Assembly (NCBI GenBank): GCA_944382875.1 | Contig: CALWNQ010000010.1 | Coordinates: 47,736 to 111,735, forward strand | DNA: 64,000 nucleotides | Direction of reading: 5' to 3' | From: an uncultured Clostridia bacterium | GTDB lineage: Bacteria; Bacillota; Clostridia; Oscillospirales; Ruminococcaceae | Part shown: piece by piece, positions 42,734 to 51,842 of the stretch | Layout of the letters: each line of letters begins with the position of its first letter | Position numbering within the stretch: position 1 is the stretch's first letter | Made by a program: the position numbers and the translations under genes | Notes under the pieces: generated by a model | Told to the model about the DNA's origin: nothing | Database searches by the model: none | The model's input: the letters and a program-made list of their open reading frames with translations, nothing else

Positions 42734-43699
42734 ATGCTGGAAACCATTCTCAACCGCGCCGAAGCAGGCGAAACCCTCTCCCGTGCCGACGCGCTTTCGC
42801 TGCTCGCCATCCAAAACGGCAGCGCCGACTATTACCGGCTGCTCGGCATCGCCAACCGCGATTCCCGCCGCCGTTTTGACGGGAAAGGGGTGATCTTTGC
42901 CCAGATCGGCATCGAAGCTTCCCCCTGTCCGGCTAACTGCGCTTTCTGTTCGCTGGCGGAGGACGCTTTTGATCCCGCGAACCGCTTTGCCCTCCCCCTT
43001 GCACAGGTGGAAAAGACGGTGCGTGAGCTGACAGCCGCCGGGCTGGTGGACGATATGTTCCTGATGACGACGGCTTCCTTTTCCCAGGAGGAATTTCTCC
43101 GGTACGGCGCTGCGGTGAAAAAGCTGCTGCCCGAGGGGATGCGATTGGTCGCCAATGTGGGGGACTTTGACCTCTCCTATGCAAAAAAACTCAAGGAAAC
43201 CGGATTTACCGGGGTTTATCACATCCGCCGTCTGGGTGAGGGTGTGGACACCCGGCTCGATCCCGCGGCAAGAATCCGCACGCTGGACGCTGTGAAAGAG
43301 GCGGGACTTTCCCTTTACTACTGTGTCGAGCCGATCGGCCCCGAGCACAGCTACGACGAAATCGCCGACGAGATCTTCCGCGCGAAGGACTATCCCGTTG
43401 AGGTGATGGCGGTGATGAAACGTGTTTGCGTGCCGGGAACAAAACTCTTCTCCCGCGGCGAAATCTCGGCCGCCGAACTGGCCAAAATCTGCGCCGTCAC
43501 CAGCCTTTGCGTCAAGCCGGTGCGGGCGATGGGCGTTCACGAGCCGGATGAGCTCTGCCTGATGTCCGGCGCCAACCAGATCTACGCCGAGGTGAGCGTC
43601 AACCCCCGCGATGTCAGTCTCTGCACCGAAACAAGCCGCGGCGCTTCGCTCGAACGCACCGCTCAGCTCTTAAAAGCCGCCGAGTGGGCGGTCCGCTGA
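42734..43699 (+). CDS. Radical SAM enzyme, biotin synthase/HydE-like
   Basis: 321 residues from ATG 42734 behind AGAAAGGAAG; ATG 42710 overlaps the upstream stop and is the alternative. The cluster motif is C65-x3-C69-x2-C72 (CPANCAFC), followed by a BioB/HydE-like barrel with YHIRRLGEGVDTRL and CVEPIGPEHS. No BioB second-cluster arginine/cysteine pattern is obvious and no biotin genes are nearby. Related proteins without assigned function occur with methyltransferase genes. It is the third gene of a tight trio and could install or modify a cofactor used by the URO-D protein. Confidence 0.87.
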   Translation: MLETILNRAEAGETLSRADALSLLAIQNGSADYYRLLGIANRDSRRRFDGKGVIFAQIGIEASPCPANCAFCSLAEDAFDPANRFALPLAQVEKTVRELTAAGLVDDMFLMTTASFSQEEFLRYGAAVKKLLPEGMRLVANVGDFDLSYAKKLKETGFTGVYHIRRLGEGVDTRLDPAARIRTLDAVKEAGLSLYYCVEPIGPEHSYDEIADEIFRAKDYPVEVMAVMKRVCVPGTKLFSRGEISAAELAKICAVTSLCVKPVRAMGVHEPDELCLMSGANQIYAEVSVNPRDVSLCTETSRGASLERTAQLLKAAEWAVR

Positions 43700-43713
43700 A
43701 TCCCGAATTTTTC

Positions 43714-43750
43714 ATCTCCCGACCGGATTGCCCGGCCCGGGAGATTTTAT
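43714..43750 (+). terminator. Intrinsic terminator after the radical SAM gene
   Basis: ATCTCCCG pairs with CGGGAGAT, with an inner CCGG helix, followed by TTTTATTT. Confidence 0.8.
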
Positions 43751-43843
43751 TTGAAAAATCATACAATTATAGCCAGAATATTGCAACAAAATAAAATTTA
43801 TTTTACACTGATTTTATAGGAAAAGCGAAATGGAGGGATTTTG

Positions 43844-45538
43844 ATGAAAATGAGAAGCAAACTGCTGCTTTCGCTGCTGACAGTGGCGACGGCATTCTGC
43901 CTGCTGGGCGGCGGGTCGGTTCTGGCGGCCGAAAAAAGCGGCCGTCAGCAAGGGTTTGATTGGACTTTCGATTCGGAAACAGGCACCGTTGAGGTGGTTT
44001 ACACCGGCGATCAGGATCTTCCCGACCGGGGCGACTGGGGAAGTTTTGACGACGAGATCCGCCACATCATCCTCCGGGATGAAACTGCTTCCAATATTTT
44101 TTCGCTCTGGAAACAGGATGTGCGGGAGGACTATCCCAATGTGGAGACCATTTCGGGACACTGGCACGACGGACAGGCAGTGTCCTGGGTTGTGGACGGC
44201 GACCAGGGAATGCGCAAGCGGGACTATGACTGGAAAGAGGGCGACGACGAAGTTGTATGGAAAATCGACCTCAACGCCCACACCATGATCTTTGACGCGG
44301 TGGGCGATCCCCTAAACGGGGTGAAGGACCTTTCCCAATGCGGCTTTGGCTATCCGTATTTCGGCGCAGGGGAATTCCTGACGGCTTTTGCGGATGAAAT
44401 CGACCAGGTGATTTTTACCGACCGGTTCAAATTGCCGCTCGACATCGCGATGGTGTATACCGCCGAAAATATCCGGCTGGGCAAGCAGGTTTTTCCCGGT
44501 GAGCAACGTTTTGTCACCCTTTCCACCGTGTATGAGGTGAGCCCCGACAACCCCTATCTGGCGCTGGACCAGAACTCGATCTACAGCAAGGATTATTCGG
44601 TTTTGTATATCTATTCGGGCGACCGGTATGGTGAGCCGCTCCGCCCCGAGCTCAAGGACGCCGAAGGCATCTTTACCGGCGAGATGGAGTGTGGCGCCCA
44701 CTGGCTGCTGGATCCTCTTTCCTGCACCATGACCTTTACCGGCGACAACACTGTGCTGACATGCGGACCAAACGAGCATCACGAATGGATGAGGCTGCCT
44801 GATGAGAGTATCCAAACGGTCGTTTTGGGAGAAGGAATCGTGCAGGCCGACTACTGGCCGGAAACGAGCAAGCTTTGCATCGGCCCCGATGTGAAGGCCA
44901 TTTCCACTTACAATTCGCCGGATGAGTTTGTACTCGATCCGGAAAACCCCTATTTTAAGCTCTACAAGGGTTGTCTGTATACTCCGGATTACAGCAAGCT
45001 GCTCGCTTCCTCCCACAGTGCGGGGATGACCTTCCACCCCGATCTGAAGATCGTGGGCAGCCATTCGCTCAACGGCGCCCCTTCCGGACTGCTCGTCCTG
45101 CCGTGGGGCGTCACCACACTGGAAGAGGTTGTAACCGAAATGCAGGTCCCGTGCATCCTCCTTCCCGATACTGTGACCGAAATCGCGCCGCAGGGTTCCC
45201 ATTACAACCAGGGAATCTGCTTCTCCTATTCGGAGCGGAGCGGACTGGACCGTTTTGGCCTGCCGCACGAAGCTCGGATGTACGAGCGTCTGGTCAGCTT
45301 TATTGATGAACCGTACACGGTGGAGCATCTGCTGGAGGTCTATTATCCGGAGCATTACGGGCGGACCGCTGCTGTTTCCACCCCGGACGGACAAAAGCCG
45401 GGCACAGGCGGAGAGCAGACAGAGCCGGGCAACATCGACGCACCGCCGCAGACCGGGCGGGCAGCGGCAGGACTGCTCTTTGCCGCGCTGCTTCCGGCCG
45501 GAGCGCTGCTCCTTTGCAGGAGGAAAAAACACCGTTAA
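43844..45538 (+). CDS. Secreted, probably sortase-anchored protein of unknown function
   Basis: 564 residues; ATG 43844 is 6 bases after GGAGGG. Signal peptide of about 30 residues ending near VLAAEK. The C-terminus has a sorting signal: PPQTG, a hydrophobic helix (LLFAALLPAGALLL) and a basic tail (CRRKKHR), a variant of LPxTG. The middle has no clear repeats; short blocks of YSKDYSVLYIYS and TPDYSKLLASS recall the bacterial surface leucine-rich-repeat (BspA-like) style. No sortase gene is nearby. It forms its own transcript ended by a GC-rich hairpin. Confidence 0.78.
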   Translation: MKMRSKLLLSLLTVATAFCLLGGGSVLAAEKSGRQQGFDWTFDSETGTVEVVYTGDQDLPDRGDWGSFDDEIRHIILRDETASNIFSLWKQDVREDYPNVETISGHWHDGQAVSWVVDGDQGMRKRDYDWKEGDDEVVWKIDLNAHTMIFDAVGDPLNGVKDLSQCGFGYPYFGAGEFLTAFADEIDQVIFTDRFKLPLDIAMVYTAENIRLGKQVFPGEQRFVTLSTVYEVSPDNPYLALDQNSIYSKDYSVLYIYSGDRYGEPLRPELKDAEGIFTGEMECGAHWLLDPLSCTMTFTGDNTVLTCGPNEHHEWMRLPDESIQTVVLGEGIVQADYWPETSKLCIGPDVKAISTYNSPDEFVLDPENPYFKLYKGCLYTPDYSKLLASSHSAGMTFHPDLKIVGSHSLNGAPSGLLVLPWGVTTLEEVVTEMQVPCILLPDTVTEIAPQGSHYNQGICFSYSERSGLDRFGLPHEARMYERLVSFIDEPYTVEHLLEVYYPEHYGRTAAVSTPDGQKPGTGGEQTEPGNIDAPPQTGRAAAGLLFAALLPAGALLLCRRKKHR

Positions 45539-45545
45539 AACAACA

Positions 45546-45580
45546 AAACGCTGCGCGGGGGATTCCCGCGCGGCGTTTTT
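45546..45580. terminator. Terminator between convergent genes
   Basis: AAACGC(T)GCGCGGG and CCCGCGC(G)GCGTTTTT pair almost perfectly, with a T run on the plus strand. Confidence 0.85.
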
Positions 45581-45586
45581 GCCTGT

Positions 45587-45781
45587 TCAGAAACGATATC
45601 GGTAAAGGGAGTTTTCCCGGCAGCCGCGGATGACGGCAGCACAGGTTTCGTTACAGAGTTTGAGGTAATCCTTTTTTTTGTGCCGCAGCTCCTGCTGGCT
45701 GCGGAGAAATTCCCCCCATTTGCCGCAGGTTTTGTGGCATCCGGCGTGATAGTGCGGGCAAGTTGTTTGACAAGGCAGCAT
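45587..45781 (-). CDS. Small cysteine-rich protein, probably zinc binding
   Basis: 64 residues with GGAAAGGATG upstream. Seven Cys and three His residues, mostly in CQTTCPHYHAGCHKTCGKW and a distal CNETCAAVIRGC, suggest one or two zinc sites. The last half is basic and helical. Similar short proteins are scattered in clostridial genomes without known function. Supported by composition and a ribosome site rather than by a family I can name. Confidence 0.65.
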   Translation of the reverse strand: MLPCQTTCPHYHAGCHKTCGKWGEFLRSQQELRHKKKDYLKLCNETCAAVIRGCRENSLYRYRF

Positions 45782-45898
45782 CCTGGATCATCCTTTCCGG
45801 AACGAATGGGCTTTTCCCTTTATGATTATGATTCTATTTTACAGGATATGCCTTTGTTTTTCAAGCGGTTTTGTGTAAAATTGCTGTAATCGTGTCAA

Positions 45899-45928
45899 AA
45901 AAAGACGCCCCGCAAGAGGCGCCTTTTT
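45899..45928. terminator. Bidirectional terminator after the URO-D gene
   Basis: AAAAAGACGCC and GGCGCCTTTTT form a stem with one mismatch and an 8-base loop; A and T runs on the two sides allow use on both strands. It immediately follows the URO-D stop on the minus strand. Confidence 0.8.
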
Positions 45929-45931
45929 GGT

Positions 45932-46993
45932 TCAGTTGTAACGGCCCGCCTGTTTGACCTCCTCCACGATGGCGCGGAAGTTTTCGAGCGGCACGTTGTT
46001 CGGGATGGAATGGTCGGAAGAGAAGATATAGCCGCCGTTTTCTTTCAATACCGGCACAACCCGGCGGATCTCCTCCACAATCGCCTCTTTGTCCGGCCAG
46101 AGCACCGCATTGATGCCGCCGTGCAGCACCAGCCGGTCGCCGTACTCTTTTTTGAGGGCAATCGGATCGACGCCCGCCTTGACCTCCAGCGGATTCAGCG
46201 CGTCCACTCCGGCGTCCAGGATATCCGGGACAAGGGTGGTGATATTGCCGCAGGAATGGAGCCGGGCGTAGATCCCCTTGTTGTGCGCCCACTCGCAGGC
46301 TTTTTTGTGGAATGGCTTGACGACCTCCCGGTAGGTTGCCGGGGAGAAGAAGGTGGTGCCCTTGTAGCCCATGTCGTCGCACCAGCTGATTTCGTCAAAG
46401 CGGTAGCCGGCGTCCCAGATCATGTCGAAGAGGGCAATGCAGCTTTCAAGGTAGGTGCCGATCATGTCCTTTACCCACTCCGGGTTTTCCATCAGCGCGA
46501 TGAGCACCGTTTCGGTGCCGGACATCCAGGAATGGGTGACGTCAAAGCCGAACCAGAAGCCGGCCGACAGGAACCGCCCCTCGGCCACCCACTTGTCGCA
46601 GTTTTTGCGGAGGTAGTCCCAGTTTACCCGGTCGGGCGTGACCGTCATCCGCTTTTTCGCCTCTTGCCAGGCTTCCTCGGTGTTTACAGTGAAGTCGAGG
46701 AACTCCGGTGTGGAGTCCAGCTCCTTGAACTGCTTCATGGTAACGCCCCAGCTGGTGGTGTAGATGCGGTAGCGGTCGGTTTCTTCGATGATTTTTTCCT
46801 CATAGTGCGGCGAGATGTCCACCCCAAGGGTTTCCAGCTTGTCTACCCCGAAAAAGTCCCGCCAGTCGGCGTCTTTGGGCATCCCTTCCCGCTGCCAGCG
46901 GGCAATCGTCCCGGCCCACGGGCTGTCGATGATCGGGACACGGTCGGCCTCCTTGTGGGCGTACATCCGGTAAAAGCGTTCTTTGCTGGTCAT
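45932..46993 (-). CDS. Uroporphyrinogen decarboxylase (URO-D) superfamily protein
   Basis: 353 residues. It has the HxCG zinc motif intact (LHSCGNITTLV) and the late SDHSIPNNVPLENF block typical of a large clostridial subfamily that is neither HemE nor true MtaA. A TATACT -10 lies upstream at about 47032-47037. No corrinoid protein or partner is adjacent, and it is transcribed alone. Probably a methyltransferase acting on a small methylated compound; substrate unknown. It is the third URO-D homologue in the window and differs clearly from the other two. Confidence 0.87.
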   Translation of the reverse strand: MTSKERFYRMYAHKEADRVPIIDSPWAGTIARWQREGMPKDADWRDFFGVDKLETLGVDISPHYEEKIIEETDRYRIYTTSWGVTMKQFKELDSTPEFLDFTVNTEEAWQEAKKRMTVTPDRVNWDYLRKNCDKWVAEGRFLSAGFWFGFDVTHSWMSGTETVLIALMENPEWVKDMIGTYLESCIALFDMIWDAGYRFDEISWCDDMGYKGTTFFSPATYREVVKPFHKKACEWAHNKGIYARLHSCGNITTLVPDILDAGVDALNPLEVKAGVDPIALKKEYGDRLVLHGGINAVLWPDKEAIVEEIRRVVPVLKENGGYIFSSDHSIPNNVPLENFRAIVEEVKQAGRYN

Positions 46994-47092
46994 GGCGATT
47001 CCTCATTTCCGAAAAGATTCTATCCCCAGTATACCACATCTTTTTCCCGTTTCATAGGATTTTTGTGCCGGGAATAGGACAAAAGTATCTTT

Positions 47093-48511
47093 TCAGCCTT
47101 CCTCATCCTCGGCCGCAACCGCCGCGGCGGTGATATCCTCCGCGACTTTGGCGAGAGGATCCTCCGGCAGTTCCTGCAGAGAGGACGGTTTCCAGTGGCC
47201 TTTTGCATAGAAGAGGAAGGACATTACCGCCGAAATAACCCAGCCAACCGGCCAGGAGAGCCAGACGCCGAGCGTTCCCATCCCAAATCCGAGCGCGAAG
47301 AGGTAGGCCAGCAGTACCCGCAGAATCAGGTCGGTAAAGGTGCTCGCCATAAAGGCCTTCATATCCCCGACGCCGCGGAGGACACCGTCGGCCATCAGCT
47401 TGACCGAGATGACAAAGTAGAAGGGTGACGCCACCCGCAGAAATTCCACGCCGGTGTCCAGCGCAAGCCCTGTATTTTCCTCCATGAAGAGGGAGATGGC
47501 CGCCCCGCCCGCAAAGAAGTAGCAGGCAAAGAAAACCGCCGCCACCACCAGCGCCAGCACAAGCCCCGCGCGAAAACCGCGGTGGATGCGGTCGAGTTTT
47601 CCCGCGCCGATGTTCTGGGCAGAAAAGCTCGAAAGGCCGTTTGCCAGGGTGGTGAACGAGGTGATGGTGAAGGTGTTGAGCTTGATCGCCGCCGAATAGC
47701 CCGCGATGACCGACGAGCCGAAGCCGTTGATTAAGCTCTGGATGAAGATGTTGCCGACCGACACAAAGCTCTGCTGCAAGACGCTCGGAATCGCGATCCG
47801 GCCGATCCGGAGGAGCATCTCCCGCGAAAAGGCCTGCGACGGGCCGTCGGTTTCGAGGCGTTTCAGCCGCAGAAGCAGCGTTCCCATCGCGAGGAGGCAG
47901 GCGACGCCCTGCGCTAAAAAGGTTGCCCAGGCCACGCCGGCAACCCCCCAGTGGAAGATGGCCACAAAGAGCCAGTCGAGGAAGATGTTCCCCAGCGACG
48001 AGCCGATCAGGAAGTAAAGCGGCGTTTTGGAGTCGCCGAGCGCCGTGAAGATACTGGTGGCGATGTTATAAAAGAAGAGAAAGGCGAAACCGCCGATGTA
48101 AATTTTTAAGTAGAGGTCGGCGTCCGAAAAGATGTTGTCCGGCGTCCGGATGGCGCGCATCATCGCCGGGCTGAAGAAGAGCCCCACCGCCGTGAGAATC
48201 AGCGACACCGCAAGCGACGCGATCAGCGCCGTATTGACCGCCGTTTTCATCCGGACCGTTTCCTTGGCTCCAAAGAGCTGGGAGATGACCACCGAACAGC
48301 CGATGTTGCAGCCCACCGCGATGGCCATAAAGATCATGGTGATGGGGTAGGAGGCGCCGACCGCCGCGAGCGCGTCCTCCCCTGCGAACTTGCCGGCAAT
48401 CACGCTGTCGGCGATGTTGTAAAGCTGCTGGAAGATCACGCTGCCGAACATCGGGAGCGAGAACCGCCAGAGCACCTGTTCCGGTTTGCCGGTTGTGAGA
48501 TCCTGTATCAA
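47093..48511 (-). CDS. MATE-family efflux transporter
   Basis: 472 residues with twelve membrane helices in two six-helix halves. Family hallmarks: the opening KPEQVLWRFSLPMFGSVIFQ, GEDALAAVGASYPITM and, at the start of the second half, IAIPSVLQQSFVSVG. These transporters expel cationic drugs or metabolites using sodium or proton gradients. It is divergent from a LysR regulator whose promoter region it shares, so that regulator likely controls it. The C-terminal tail after the last helix is unusually acidic. Confidence 0.93.
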   Translation of the reverse strand: MIQDLTTGKPEQVLWRFSLPMFGSVIFQQLYNIADSVIAGKFAGEDALAAVGASYPITMIFMAIAVGCNIGCSVVISQLFGAKETVRMKTAVNTALIASLAVSLILTAVGLFFSPAMMRAIRTPDNIFSDADLYLKIYIGGFAFLFFYNIATSIFTALGDSKTPLYFLIGSSLGNIFLDWLFVAIFHWGVAGVAWATFLAQGVACLLAMGTLLLRLKRLETDGPSQAFSREMLLRIGRIAIPSVLQQSFVSVGNIFIQSLINGFGSSVIAGYSAAIKLNTFTITSFTTLANGLSSFSAQNIGAGKLDRIHRGFRAGLVLALVVAAVFFACYFFAGGAAISLFMEENTGLALDTGVEFLRVASPFYFVISVKLMADGVLRGVGDMKAFMASTFTDLILRVLLAYLFALGFGMGTLGVWLSWPVGWVISAVMSFLFYAKGHWKPSSLQELPEDPLAKVAEDITAAAVAAEDEEG

Positions 48512-48581
48512 AATGATCCGTCCTTTACTTGATTTTTCTGCCGGTATCTATTATACTACGGTTACAGGTATTTGTAAAATA

Positions 48582-48593
48582 GAGAAATTTCTC
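48582..48593. promoter_or_regulatory. Palindrome in the MATE/LysR intergenic region
   Basis: GAGAAATTTCTC is a perfect 12-base palindrome within a longer AT-rich dyad, located between the divergent starts of the MATE and LysR genes. It fits a LysR operator, which usually holds a T-n11-A dyad. Confidence 0.55.
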
Positions 48594-48635
48594 ATATCTA
48601 TAAAATTTTTGCATGGATAGGAAGGGGAGTTTTGG

Positions 48636-49511
48636 ATGGATGGATACGAAATCTTTTTCGCCGCCGCCGAGGAAAAGAGCATCACCGCCGCGGCAAAGCG
48701 GCTCTTTCTCTCTCAGCCGTCGGTCAGCCGCTCGGTCGCGCGGCTGGAGGAGGAGCTGGGCTGCCGGCTCTTTGTCCGGGGGAAGAAAGGGGTGCAGCTG
48801 ACGCCGGAGGGGGAGCTTTTGTTTGCCCACATCGCGCGGGCGCGCGCCCAGCTGGCCGAAGCAAGGGAGGAAATCGCGGCGCGCGGGCGGTTCCAAAAGG
48901 GGACGGTCCGGATTGGGGCGAGCGAGATGACGCTCCATCATTTTCTCCTGCCGCTGCTCGAGCCGTTTTGCCGCCAATATCCCGGGCTGCGGCTCAAGCT
49001 CGCCAACGGGAGCACCCCGCAGATCTCGGCTGGACTGCGGAGCGGGACGCTCGATCTGGCGGTGCTTGCCGGGCCGATTGCGGAAACCCTTACCGTTCAA
49101 AAGCTCCGGCCGTTCCGGGACATTGTGGTGGCCGGGCCGGAGATCCTTCCGCATCTCCCCAAAAATCCGGGGCTTTCGGAGCTTTCTCGGTTTCCGCTCA
49201 TCATGCTGGACGCCGAAACCTCCGCCCGTGCTTTCTGGGAAAGGCAGTTCGCCGCCGAGGGGGTGCCGCTCCTCCCCGACATCGAGCTGGCTACCGCCGA
49301 CCTCGTGGTGCCGGTGGCGGCCCACAATCTGGGGGTGGGGTTTGTGCCCGAGCCGTTTGCCGCCGAAGCGCTGCGCAAAGGGGAGCTTTTTCCGGTGGAA
49401 ATCAAAAATCCACCGCCGGAGCGGTGGATCTGTGCGGTGTATGACGAGCGGCATCCTCTTTCCGCGGCGGCCGCCGAGATGCTGCGGATGTTCACCGATC
49501 AGGGGGAGTAA
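48636..49511 (+). CDS. LysR-family transcriptional regulator
   Basis: 291 residues. N-terminal winged helix 1-60 (SITAAAKRLFLSQPSVSRSVARLE) and a two-lobed effector domain from residue 90. The effector pocket lacks features that name a ligand. It is divergent from the MATE exporter and should regulate it and itself. ATG 48636 is the only sensible start, with AAGGGGAG before it. Confidence 0.93.
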   Translation: MDGYEIFFAAAEEKSITAAAKRLFLSQPSVSRSVARLEEELGCRLFVRGKKGVQLTPEGELLFAHIARARAQLAEAREEIAARGRFQKGTVRIGASEMTLHHFLLPLLEPFCRQYPGLRLKLANGSTPQISAGLRSGTLDLAVLAGPIAETLTVQKLRPFRDIVVAGPEILPHLPKNPGLSELSRFPLIMLDAETSARAFWERQFAAEGVPLLPDIELATADLVVPVAAHNLGVGFVPEPFAAEALRKGELFPVEIKNPPPERWICAVYDERHPLSAAAAEMLRMFTDQGE

Positions 49512-49631
49512 ACCGGTCTGCGACCGGAGGGAATGACGACGCGGCCACTGTCCAGCCGTTACGATAAGAAGTCACCGCGCAAGGCTGATGACGAGCAAAG
49601 CTTTTGCTTGTGCTGTTTGAAAACTTTCACT

Positions 49632-51842
49632 TTATTCCCGCGGCGAATTTCCGCCGGTTGGAAACCGGACAGCAACGGTGAACCGGTCGGCGTCGGTTTC
49701 GACATGCAGGGTTCCGCCGCAGGCTTCGGCAAAGCTCCGCGCGATCGATAGGCCCAATCCGCTTCCGCCGTCACTGCGGCTCTTGTCCCCACGGACAAAC
49801 CGTTCGGTATAGTCCACCCCGTCCGGCAGCTCGGTGCGGGAGGTGTTTTTGACGGTGACGCAGGCCTCCTCTCCGGTACAGCGGAGCGTTAAATAAACCC
49901 GCGAGCCTTCCAGCGAATATTGCAGCGCGTTTTGGATCAGGTTCTGGAACACCCGGTAGAGCCGCTGTCCGTCCGCCACAATGGGAACCGGTTCGATCGG
50001 GATGTCCGGTTTCAGGGTGACGGCGCTCTGCTCGATCGGCTCGGCCATATCGGTGAGCGTCTGCCGCAGCAGCATCGCAAGGTCGAGCGTTTCCAGGTGG
50101 ACCGGGAGCTGCCCGGACGCCGCCCGGCTGATGTCAAAGACGTCCTGCACCATCGACTGGAGCCGCTGCGCCTTGCAGCAGAGCACCTCGGCGTAGTCTT
50201 TTGCCTGCGGCGGAAGCTCCTCCTCCCGCAGCAGCGCCGTATAGCTCACGATCGAGGTCAGCGGCGTTTTGATGTCGTGGGAGACGTTGGTGATGAGCTC
50301 CACCTTCATCCGTTCGCTCTTGATCCGGTCTTCAATCGCCGCGTCCATCCCGCTCTGGATTTCCTCAAGCTTCCGGCCCGCTTCACCGAGCAGCGCGCCT
50401 TCCGGCAGCACCGGCCCGCCCGAAAAATCGCCGCGGTGGATCCGGTCGATCCGGTTGGCAACCTGTTCCATCTCCCGCAGCACCCGCATGCAGTGCCGCA
50501 GGAAAAAGGCCGCGATGACAGCCATCAAAAGCAGCACCGCCGAGACGCTCCCCCAGAGAGCGAGCGCCTGCACCGGTCCGCTCGACAGCAGCTCCCAAAA
50601 CGCAAGCCCCGCTGCAAGCAGCGCCAGCAGAAATTCGGAGAAGAAAAAGGAGATCAGCTCCCGCCGCATCTGCACCGAAAAGGGAAGGGTGATCCCTTTT
50701 TTGCGGAACATCCGGATAAGCTTTCTCAAAAGCGCGTTTTTCCAGGGTTTTCCGCTCAGCTCCAGCACCGCCGCGAAAATCCAGAGCACTCCCGAAAGGG
50801 CAGACGGCACCGATTCGTAGAGCGGGACGGGAAGCAGCTCCTCCCAACTGAAAAGGTTGTCCGAAAAGTTGAGCGCCGCGCCGATTCCGCCCCCATGTGG
50901 ACTGAGCAGCACCGTTGCCCAGAGCCAGCCGCCGAGCAGCAGTAGCTTTGGCTCCAGCGGGATCCGCCCCGACACCGCCCGATAGACGGTCAGCGCGTCT
51001 TTCCGCCCCTTTCGCGCCGCCAGCGCCAGCCCCAGCAGCACAAGCCCGCCGGCACAGGACAGGCAGGCCAGCATCAGCTGCCGGTAACAGGCGCCGTGCA
51101 GCTGGAAAAGCTGGTAAAACACACTTTGGAGCTGGTAGCTCCCGCCGCTTTCAAAATAAAGCCCCGTGATGACCGGCACCGGCTCCTCCCGCACCGCCAT
51201 TGCGATCGAAACGCCCTGCTCCGCCTCGCCCAGCGTGAAGTTTTCGTAGCCGGGGAGGTACCAGTCGCTCCCTTCGCGGTAGGTTCCGTCGCCGTAGATG
51301 TCAACTTCCCGGCCGTCCTTCCACACCCGCGCCTTTTCCCCGTCGTACCGCAGAAGAAAGTTGTAGCCCTGCGGCAATCCGGACGGATCCTCCGGCAGCG
51401 GATCGCCGCTATTTGAGTAGAGCAGCACCCCGTCCCGGCTGATGTTGTACAGGAGGTTGACGTCCTCCCGGTAGAACGAGTCGAGCTCCTCCGGCGTGTA
51501 GCTCGGGTAGACTTCGGCCATTTCAGCCTGCGCTGTGCCGTCCGCCGCGTCCTCCGAAAGCTCCGCCGCTTCGAGCAGGGCGTACTGGTCAATCCAGCCG
51601 CCGGTGAGCGGCCCGCCCACCGCCATTGTGACAAAGGTCTCGAAATAGGTGGAGATGAGGTTGCGGAAATCCGCCGTTTCCTGGCAGTCCGGCTGGAAGC
51701 TCTCCCGCGGGTCCACCCCGCTTTGGGCGCTGAAGCGGAGAAAGGTCCCCAGCGGCACCAGCCCGCTTACCAGCAGGCTGAGCCCCAGCACCAGCGCCAG
51801 CGCGCTACCGGCTGCTCTCCACCTTTTCAATCTTGTACCCAA
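49632..51842 (-). CDS. Sensor histidine kinase of an OmpR-type two-component system
   Basis: 736 residues, starting at TTG 51842 behind AAAGGTGG and overlapping the regulator gene by 38 bases. A helix at about 13-33, an extracellular region of about 220 residues, five further helices (about 260-460), a HAMP-like segment (VANRIDRIHRGDF), the phospho-acceptor in NVSHDIKTPLTS and a C-terminal HATPase (NALQYS, GGSGLGLSIA). The multi-helix membrane part is larger than in VanS-like kinases. Downstream of eutH and the response regulator. The 120 bases after the gene hold no obvious feature. Confidence 0.92.
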   Translation of the reverse strand: MGTRLKRWRAAGSALALVLGLSLLVSGLVPLGTFLRFSAQSGVDPRESFQPDCQETADFRNLISTYFETFVTMAVGGPLTGGWIDQYALLEAAELSEDAADGTAQAEMAEVYPSYTPEELDSFYREDVNLLYNISRDGVLLYSNSGDPLPEDPSGLPQGYNFLLRYDGEKARVWKDGREVDIYGDGTYREGSDWYLPGYENFTLGEAEQGVSIAMAVREEPVPVITGLYFESGGSYQLQSVFYQLFQLHGACYRQLMLACLSCAGGLVLLGLALAARKGRKDALTVYRAVSGRIPLEPKLLLLGGWLWATVLLSPHGGGIGAALNFSDNLFSWEELLPVPLYESVPSALSGVLWIFAAVLELSGKPWKNALLRKLIRMFRKKGITLPFSVQMRRELISFFFSEFLLALLAAGLAFWELLSSGPVQALALWGSVSAVLLLMAVIAAFFLRHCMRVLREMEQVANRIDRIHRGDFSGGPVLPEGALLGEAGRKLEEIQSGMDAAIEDRIKSERMKVELITNVSHDIKTPLTSIVSYTALLREEELPPQAKDYAEVLCCKAQRLQSMVQDVFDISRAASGQLPVHLETLDLAMLLRQTLTDMAEPIEQSAVTLKPDIPIEPVPIVADGQRLYRVFQNLIQNALQYSLEGSRVYLTLRCTGEEACVTVKNTSRTELPDGVDYTERFVRGDKSRSDGGSGLGLSIARSFAEACGGTLHVETDADRFTVAVRFPTGGNSPRE

